A DNA stretch of 10,451 nucleotides. Source: an uncultured Eubacteriales bacterium. GTDB taxonomy: Bacteria > Bacillota > Clostridia > UMGS1810. The stretch lies in contig USKN01000049.1 of NCBI GenBank assembly GCA_900555295.1, positions 1 to 10,451 on the forward strand, in the 5' to 3' direction. Positions 7,285 through 10,451 of this stretch are shown piece after piece. The notes under the pieces were generated by a model that had not been told where the DNA came from, ran no database searches, and saw only the letters and a list, made by a program, of their open reading frames with translations. The position numbers were made by a program, and so were the translations under genes. The stretch's first letter is position 1; each line of letters opens with the position of its first letter.

Positions 7285-10200
7285 TTATTTTGTCCACAAA
7301 GTGTCCGCAGGACCGTATGCGTCCATATTTTCACAGCTGTCCCAAATAAAGAGTTTTACTTTTTTAGCTTTTGTGCTAAAGTCGCCCGCAATATTTAATG
7401 GAATATCGTCACTTGTAGCACCTGCATTTAATGTAAACGATTCGTTATTATTGGGAATAGCAATTCCTATAAGTTCTTTGTAATCGCCGTATACCGCAAG
7501 AGCATACCAAACGGGTTTGTTCTCTTCCGTCGGGTTTGTAATTTTAATTGTTGCCGAAACACCCGATGCATTTACCGTAACTGTAGGCTCGTTTGAAAGA
7601 TAAACGTTTGTAGCGTTTGACGGTACAAATGTTAAATTTTCATCGCCTGCCGTATAACCCTGATAGAACTCGTCTTTAAGCTCATTGCTTACAACAACTT
7701 TATACGTTACACCTTTTACAAGGTTAAGCTCCGACAAATCAAGCGATACGCTGTATCCGTCTGCCAAAAGTGTAGCATTGGGGTTACCCATAACAGTATT
7801 GTCATCTGCTTTTACAACAGTAAAGTATCTGCTGCCAAAGCTTTCTGTTTCTTGTGTTGCGCTGTTATACTGTGTTGCCGAAACAGGAGTTGCAAAGTCA
7901 AGCACAACGGGATTTGCTGTAGAAAGTGTGCTTCCGTTTAATACTGTTAATACTTTAAATGCATTCGGCTGGAGCATTTGCATATCGTCAATGTACATAG
8001 TACCGTTTGCTGTAGCTCCCGATTTTGGATAAACAGCAAAGTTAAATCCGTAAATGCGTTTACCGTCAACATTGTTTTGGTCTGCCATACCGCCGGGGTA
8101 TTTACCACCGTCACTATATGCAAAGTTGTTTACAATATCTGTGGCAACCGGTTTACCGTCAATATATATACTATATGTATTTTTAGGTCTATTATTAGAA
8201 TCTGTATTTGAAGGATTGGATGCAACAGGGTTTACAACGTATGCAATTTCGTGCCACTGCCCTTTACTGATTACCGCACCTGTTGTGCTCTTATTGTATG
8301 TAAGCATAACATTGCCATCATTATCAGCATTAACAGAAGTACGTGCGGCAGCTCTGTTGTATCCGAATGCATAAGTACTTATACCCGGCAAGCTTTCGTT
8401 TCCTTGACCGTTTTTACTCAAAACTTTTGCCAAATCGTTAGCCTCGTTGTTATCAAGCCATATTTTATATTTTGCAATAATTTTTTTGTTAACATCAAAT
8501 TCATATCCGTTTGTGCCGTTAATATTTCTTGTTACACTATAACCAATAACACCGTCTGCATTTACAGAACCCGAGCTATATTTAAATACTTTATTTGATG
8601 TTGAATCGGGTGAAGCTGAAATACCTATGTATGCGTCTGTAAGTTTACCTTTATACCCATCACCGGTAAAGAACAGTTGAGCGTCTTTAGCATCTCCCCA
8701 ACCGTCGCCTTTTCTGCCGTAAACCAACCATTTGTTATTATTATCACTCGGATATCCTGTACCAACCCAATTGCCTGCAGCCATATCGTCAAAGCTGTCG
8801 TTTATAAGGTAATTAACCGCTGTAGGAATGTTACCTGTTGTAATATTAACACCAAACGTGTTGTTTGATAAAGCCTGTCCGTATATATCTGCAAGTGTTG
8901 ACGCAAACGAAACTGTATAAGCTGTGTTTGCTTCCAAATCAGCAGGGAGTGTAATTACAGCCGTTGTGTTATGATCTGTTAATTCAACATTTGTAATACC
9001 CGTTACCGTTTCTGTACCTTTTTTAATTACAAGTGCATTTTTTACAGCATCTGCTGTTACTTCATTATTAAAGTTTACAATAATTTTATCGCTTGCAGGT
9101 TTAAATTTAGATTTTACAGCGGTTGTACCGTCATATGCGGTTAAATTGCCAAGCTCGTATGATATTAAATCATCGGCATAAATTTTACCTGACGGAACAT
9201 CTTCATCATCAACCTTTACAGCTCCGTAACCAAATACAAAACCGTGATATTTTGTAACAGTTTTATACGCTGTTGTAACATCGGTTGCATTACCGTCAAT
9301 AATTACTTTTGTAACGTTACCGCTGTCAACAACCACGCGTACATCGTGCCAAGCATTTGTTGAAATATTGTTATAGTTTATTTTCCTGTTACCACGATAA
9401 ATATAGCTTATACTTTCTGCATTTTCCGCAGCACCGCTAAACATAATATTTGCCGCGTCATCATTAAACTGTGAATTGGCAGAACCTATTGAACCAAGTT
9501 TATTGTTTGCTTTAACATCGTTCCAATTGCTCGAAATTCTCGAAAGACCTGTTGACGGCACATACATTTTATAGCTGTGTACAATTTTTTTGCCTGCAGC
9601 GTCAATATTTACATTTGTGTTAAATGCCAAGCTTAATTTACCGTCATCATTATCGGTAATTCCGGCTTCATATACAAATACTTTATTGTTATTATCACCC
9701 GCAGGGTCATTTGCAACACCTACATTAATATTTGTAAAAAGACTGCCGGTGTATAAAGTATCGCCCGCTTTATTGGTAATATTGCCTGTATGATTTTTGG
9801 CGGCATCTATTGTGCTTATTCTTGTACTTTCATAGTTATCTACAATTTCTCTTAAGCCCGCGCCGCTGTACATCGGCGAAGCTCTCCAACCGCTCGGAAC
9901 AGTGCTGTCACTTTCAGCCCAATTTACACCTTTATCGTATTTTTCAAAATCTTCATAAACATACACATCTGCAAAAGCACCCGTTTTTACTTTAGCTGTT
10001 ACATCGGGAGCAACCGTATTGTCAATTGCTTTAATTCCCGAAGCTTTAAGTGTATATTCTGTATTTTTTTCAAGGTCACAGCCCGCAATGCTTACCAAAA
10101 CCGATTTTTTATCGGCAGATACTTTGCTTGCGATACCGGAAACCTGAGTGCCGTCAGCCTTTGTTAAAGTAACGGCGGTCTTTAAGTCTGCATCTGAAGA

Positions 10201-10377
10201 TGCAATTTCCTCATTGAAGTTTAATGTGATTTGCGTATTTTTGCTTGCATTTAAATATGCGCTTCTGTCGGCAGCACCTGCAAAATCACTTGACGCATAT
10301 ACCGAAAACGGGATTGCAACGGTATAAGCTGACACAGTTAACATAAGTGCCGTTAAAACAGATACAAATTTTTTCAC
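7285..10377 (-). CDS. Secreted multidomain protein with alternating Ig-like and concanavalin/LamG-like modules (1030 aa)
   Basis: Exported modular protein, probably a surface binding or adhesion factor; no enzyme motif seen. A GTG start at 10377 is chosen because AAAGGA lies 9 nt upstream. The ATG at 10386 abuts that site with no spacing, and the far upstream start at 10422 has no site. Signal peptide is about residues 1-28 (MKKF, hydrophobic core, SVYA|SS). Then: Ig-like domain of SbsA/Big_5 type at about 30-132 (ITLNFNEEI, LEKNTEYTLKASGIKAIDN); a jelly-roll module at 138-408 that opens EDFEKYDKGVNW and closes GKIYADDLISYE; a second Ig-like at 410-515; a second jelly-roll at 522-803 (NDSFDD, SIYIDGKPV, MYIDDMQM); a third Ig-like at 805-920; and a C-terminal beta domain at 923-1030 with ALAVYGDYKELIGIA and KLFIWDS. 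That C-terminal domain type is, from memory, common at the end of large clostridial surface proteins. No SLH, LPXTG or C-terminal membrane helix is present. Paralogous in design to the next gene. Exact function unknown. Confidence 0.88.
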   Translation of the reverse strand: MKKFVSVLTALMLTVSAYTVAIPFSVYASSDFAGAADRSAYLNASKNTQITLNFNEEIASSDADLKTAVTLTKADGTQVSGIASKVSADKKSVLVSIAGCDLEKNTEYTLKASGIKAIDNTVAPDVTAKVKTGAFADVYVYEDFEKYDKGVNWAESDSTVPSGWRASPMYSGAGLREIVDNYESTRISTIDAAKNHTGNITNKAGDTLYTGSLFTNINVGVANDPAGDNNNKVFVYEAGITDNDDGKLSLAFNTNVNIDAAGKKIVHSYKMYVPSTGLSRISSNWNDVKANNKLGSIGSANSQFNDDAANIMFSGAAENAESISYIYRGNRKINYNNISTNAWHDVRVVVDSGNVTKVIIDGNATDVTTAYKTVTKYHGFVFGYGAVKVDDEDVPSGKIYADDLISYELGNLTAYDGTTAVKSKFKPASDKIIVNFNNEVTADAVKNALVIKKGTETVTGITNVELTDHNTTAVITLPADLEANTAYTVSFASTLADIYGQALSNNTFGVNITTGNIPTAVNYLINDSFDDMAAGNWVGTGYPSDNNNKWLVYGRKGDGWGDAKDAQLFFTGDGYKGKLTDAYIGISASPDSTSNKVFKYSSGSVNADGVIGYSVTRNINGTNGYEFDVNKKIIAKYKIWLDNNEANDLAKVLSKNGQGNESLPGISTYAFGYNRAAARTSVNADNDGNVMLTYNKSTTGAVISKGQWHEIAYVVNPVASNPSNTDSNNRPKNTYSIYIDGKPVATDIVNNFAYSDGGKYPGGMADQNNVDGKRIYGFNFAVYPKSGATANGTMYIDDMQMLQPNAFKVLTVLNGSTLSTANPVVLDFATPVSATQYNSATQETESFGSRYFTVVKADDNTVMGNPNATLLADGYSVSLDLSELNLVKGVTYKVVVSNELKDEFYQGYTAGDENLTFVPSNATNVYLSNEPTVTVNASGVSATIKITNPTEENKPVWYALAVYGDYKELIGIAIPNNNESFTLNAGATSDDIPLNIAGDFSTKAKKVKLFIWDSCENMDAYGPADTLWTK

Positions 10378-10451
10378 AATTACCATTCCTTTCAAGTTTA
10401 ATTTTTTTGTAACAATCGGCATTTGCGCTGATTATTAAGTTAAATTCATTA
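10378..10451. other. Leader upstream of the first gene, truncated by the window edge
   Basis: 74 bp of AT-rich sequence that contains the ribosome binding site and no supported gene. I found no convincing -35/-10 pair here. A promoter, if any, would lie mostly beyond the right edge, so whether this gene is first in its transcript cannot be decided. Confidence 0.5.
10387..10392 (-). promoter_or_regulatory. Ribosome binding site that selects the GTG start of the first gene
   Basis: AAAGGA on the minus strand ends 9 nt before GTG 10377 and directly touches ATG 10386. Normal Shine-Dalgarno spacing therefore favours the GTG. Translation from it begins MKKF and enters the signal peptide immediately. 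Confidence 0.7.

Noticed and set aside
261..9995. Many plus-strand open frames of 60-170 codons throughout the window
   Set aside because: They lie opposite the long minus-strand genes, overlap one another, are rich in Cys, Ser, Phe and Ile with no domain pattern, and lack ribosome binding sites that stand out. They are antisense shadows of real genes.
4363..10377. A glycoside hydrolase or polysaccharide lyase catalytic domain in the jelly-roll proteins
   Set aside because: LamG-like folds are shared with some enzymes, but I found no ExDxxE or other catalytic signature, so only a binding or structural role is supported.
1..10451. tRNA, rRNA, CRISPR, insertion sequence or phage attachment signals
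   Set aside because: The window is almost fully covered by five genes. I saw no direct repeat array, no transposase-like protein and no tRNA-like cloverleaf in the gaps.

Overview
The window looks like chromosome from a low-GC, Gram-positive Clostridia-type bacterium, probably an uncultured or gut-associated relative of the Oscillospirales/Monoglobales. Three things point there: S-layer homology (SLH) domains, AAGGA/GGAGG ribosome binding sites with some GTG starts, and AT-rich Lys/Asn codon use. The exact lineage is inference. Nothing in the sequence suggests phage, plasmid, transposon or CRISPR content.

All genes lie on the minus strand and read from the right edge to the left. In transcription order they are: (1) a 1030-aa secreted protein alternating Ig-like and concanavalin/LamG-like modules (10377-7285); (2) a 913-aa secreted protein of related modular design with a clear internal duplication (7104-4363); (3) a 490-aa protein with three C-terminal SLH domains (4336-2864); (4) a 904-aa protein with degenerate N-terminal SLH domains and a long unrecognised beta-rich body (2864-150); (5) the first 40 codons of another exported protein (122-1, running off the left edge). 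The five genes fill almost the whole window. The gaps after genes 2, 3 and 4 are 26 bp, a 1-base overlap (TAATG) and 27 bp, so genes 2-5 look like one transcription unit. Only the 180-bp gap between genes 1 and 2 is roomy. It holds a 20-bp hairpin whose two wobble positions pair only in minus-strand RNA, followed by a possible promoter.

Every encoded protein begins with a signal peptide, and none shows a recognisable catalytic motif, an LPXTG sorting signal or a C-terminal membrane anchor. The simplest reading is a cell-surface cluster. Proteins 3 and 4 would be held on the secondary cell wall polymer by SLH domains. Proteins 1 and 2 look like large non-catalytic binding or adhesion proteins, perhaps for glycans, that are released or docked on the SLH proteins. 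That joint role is inference from co-location and domain type. No substrate can be named from the sequence.
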